Source: Cardinalis cardinalis (Eukaryota > Chordata > Aves > Passeriformes > Cardinalidae). Taken from it: DNA of 64,000 bases. The notes under the pieces are model-generated. The model searched no databases. It worked only from the letters and a program-made list of their open reading frames with translations, and was not told where the DNA came from. The translations under genes and the position numbers were made by a program. Positions 62,435 through 64,000 of this stretch are shown one piece after another. Where the stretch lies: positions 1,725,037-1,789,036 of the forward strand of contig JACDOX010000114.1 of NCBI GenBank assembly GCA_014549065.1. Direction: 5' to 3'. Positions within the stretch are counted from its first letter, which is position 1. Every line of letters starts with the position of its first letter.

Positions 62435-64000
62435 TATGTNGAGGCATAAATAAAAGTCAGATTGGTCCCTCTCTAAGACAAGTGCAGATTTATTGCATAC
62501 ATTGCTATCATGCTCTAAAATCTCATTATGTCAAAATACTTTTTAAATGGGAGGTGAAACTCTCTAAGGAAACAGGACAAATACCAACAGACATTAAATC
62601 TTGATTTTGAATGCCACAGTCTTCAAGATATCCCAGGTCCACAAATCTCCAATATTTCTATTAATGACTGGAATGAGATCTGAGTGTACATGTATTAAAC
62701 TTCCACAGATCTATTAATGACTGGAACGAGATCTGAGGGTACCTGCATTAAACTTCCACAGAATATGAAGGTGTGAAAGTTTGTAAGTACGCTAGAGTGT
62801 GATTTGGAATTCAAGTCAACCTTGCAAAATTATCTGAAAAAAACAAGGATGAGTTTAAAAAGAGGTGGAGTTCTATTTTCAGAAGATATAGTTTACTTCA
62901 CTCACACTTTACTTCCACAGTGTAAGGTGGAAACAAATGGCAAGGAAGCAATTATACAGAAAAGTTTTCTGAAGACTGTACTTATTGAGCACTAAACACA
63001 GGTCAATGAGATCANACTTAAGCAGCAGAAAATAGAAAAGGAAAGAAAGCCAGCCCACTCAAACTGTACACAGCAGTATTGCACATGAAGCACATTAAAC
63101 ACTCCTGCTCTTCTATAGCTTTTGTCATTCAACACTGTTAAACAGATTATCTAAAATACTGAGTCCGTTTGGGTCTATGAATTAAAAAAAAAAAAAAGAT
63201 TGCACTAACTGGATCTTTTCCCTCTCCTTACAAAAGGAATCATGCACAAAGACAGAAGAATAAAGAGTGATCAAACTGAATACAAAAGAAAGAAAAAAGT
63301 ACTGAAGTAAGATACAGCAGAAAGGGTAAAAAGTTAAAAGNTTGCTGTAAAAGTAAACATATTTTTTCTTGTTCACTGTGGATAGAGTAATGCCAGGGAA
63401 GAAGATAAAAATCTCCATTATTGGAAGCTTTTGATAAAAATAACTGCCTAGAATAGCTTAAACATAACTATAAAATGGTATTTCCAAAGTCCAGAACTGA
63501 GATTTCATTCACCTTGGAAATGGATGCAGATTCTGATTTCTCCACCAAATGCCTTTGGGTAGACATCAAAAATATGTCAGTTATATATACAGCAGTTTTT
63601 TTCTTGTATAGCTTTTGCCTTTTAATTTCTGCTTCTGCCCTGGAAATTTTGGCTTGGATTAGAATCACAAGTTCTAATANACACCAAGAAAATTAGATTT
63701 CTCTGTACTTTTAGTCGACTTTTATACACAATCCAACCTGACGTGCATGGGAGGTGTTAGAAATCTTAAAAGCAAGGCCAGATTTTTTTCTTGGCTGGTT
63801 TTTTGGGGATTTTTTTGTTTGTTTTTTGTCTCAGTAGATACTGATATGCTCTAGGAAAAAATTAACTGCTCAGGTTCAATTTTTGATTTAGTGATCAATT
63901 TCTGAAGTTGATTGAACTTCAGTGATTATGGAATTATTTCTCTTTTATTCTGACTGTGCTTAATATTCCTTAGGCAGCCCTTAAGCACACTAGAAGAGGA
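62435..64000. other. Unique AT-rich non-coding DNA with a 53-bp duplication
   Basis: No gene recognised. A short T/G tract (63785-63830) and the tandem duplication at 62657-62762 are the only structures seen. Confidence 0.5.
62657..62762. repeat. 53-bp tandem duplication
   Basis: Copy 1 (62657-62709) and copy 2 (62710-62762) both begin TCTATTAATGACTGGAA and end TTAAACTTCCACAGA. They differ at four of 53 positions, so the duplication has accumulated changes and is not recent. It lies about 220 bp beyond the U3-side end of the ERVK-like LTR. Confidence 0.95.

Noticed and set aside
62064..62604. Open frames of 121-129 codons
   Set aside because: They overlap the ERVK-like LTR on its antisense strand and contain several Ns.

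Overview
The window looks like nuclear DNA of a bird, most likely a passerine. It is AT-rich and gene-poor. It carries seven CR1 LINE fragments with the avian CR1 3' end (one ends in two ATTCTATG units), a solo LTR of a widespread avian retrovirus family, and a second LTR resembling passerine ERVK LTRs. I recognise no complete host protein-coding gene or exon, tRNA, rRNA or CRISPR array. The open frames present (none above about 130 codons) show no domain I know. They are chance frames or lie in repeats. The window is therefore probably part of a gene desert or a very long intron.

Layout: 1-3.9 kb is unique AT-rich DNA; 3.9-4.4 kb a plus-strand CR1 with an intact tail; 8.2-8.4 kb a CR1 piece from the end of its pol reading frame. 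A CR1 at 17.05-17.54 kb is split by about 158 bp of mitochondrial DNA from ND6 (a NUMT, with the mitochondrial TGA-for-tryptophan codon still in frame). Two CR1 copies meet tail to tail at 26.1-26.8 kb. A solo LTR with an imperfect 5-bp target duplication lies at 28.2-28.8 kb, and minus-strand CR1 copies lie at 29.5-30.0, 51.0-51.6 and 57.0-57.7 kb. The long stretch at 30-51 kb holds a perfect 46-bp palindrome (41.65 kb), a 33-bp inverted repeat around a 119-bp spacer (50.4-50.6 kb), a triplicated 20-bp minisatellite (39.8 kb) and homeodomain-motif-rich segments that could be conserved non-coding elements.

The right end is the most unusual part for base composition. A minus-oriented ERVK-like LTR (61.74-62.43 kb) is followed, in its own transcription direction, by about 300 bp with some 33 CpG dinucleotides. 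About 375 bp further on lies a consensus splice donor (AG|GTAAGT, minus strand). This could be a retroviral leader, or an LTR/CpG-island-driven non-coding transcript.

Isolated single Ns occur every few hundred bases and look denser in the repeats. They keep alignments in register, so they look like masked ambiguous or polymorphic bases, not gaps. All family assignments come from recognising sequence by eye. No database search was run.
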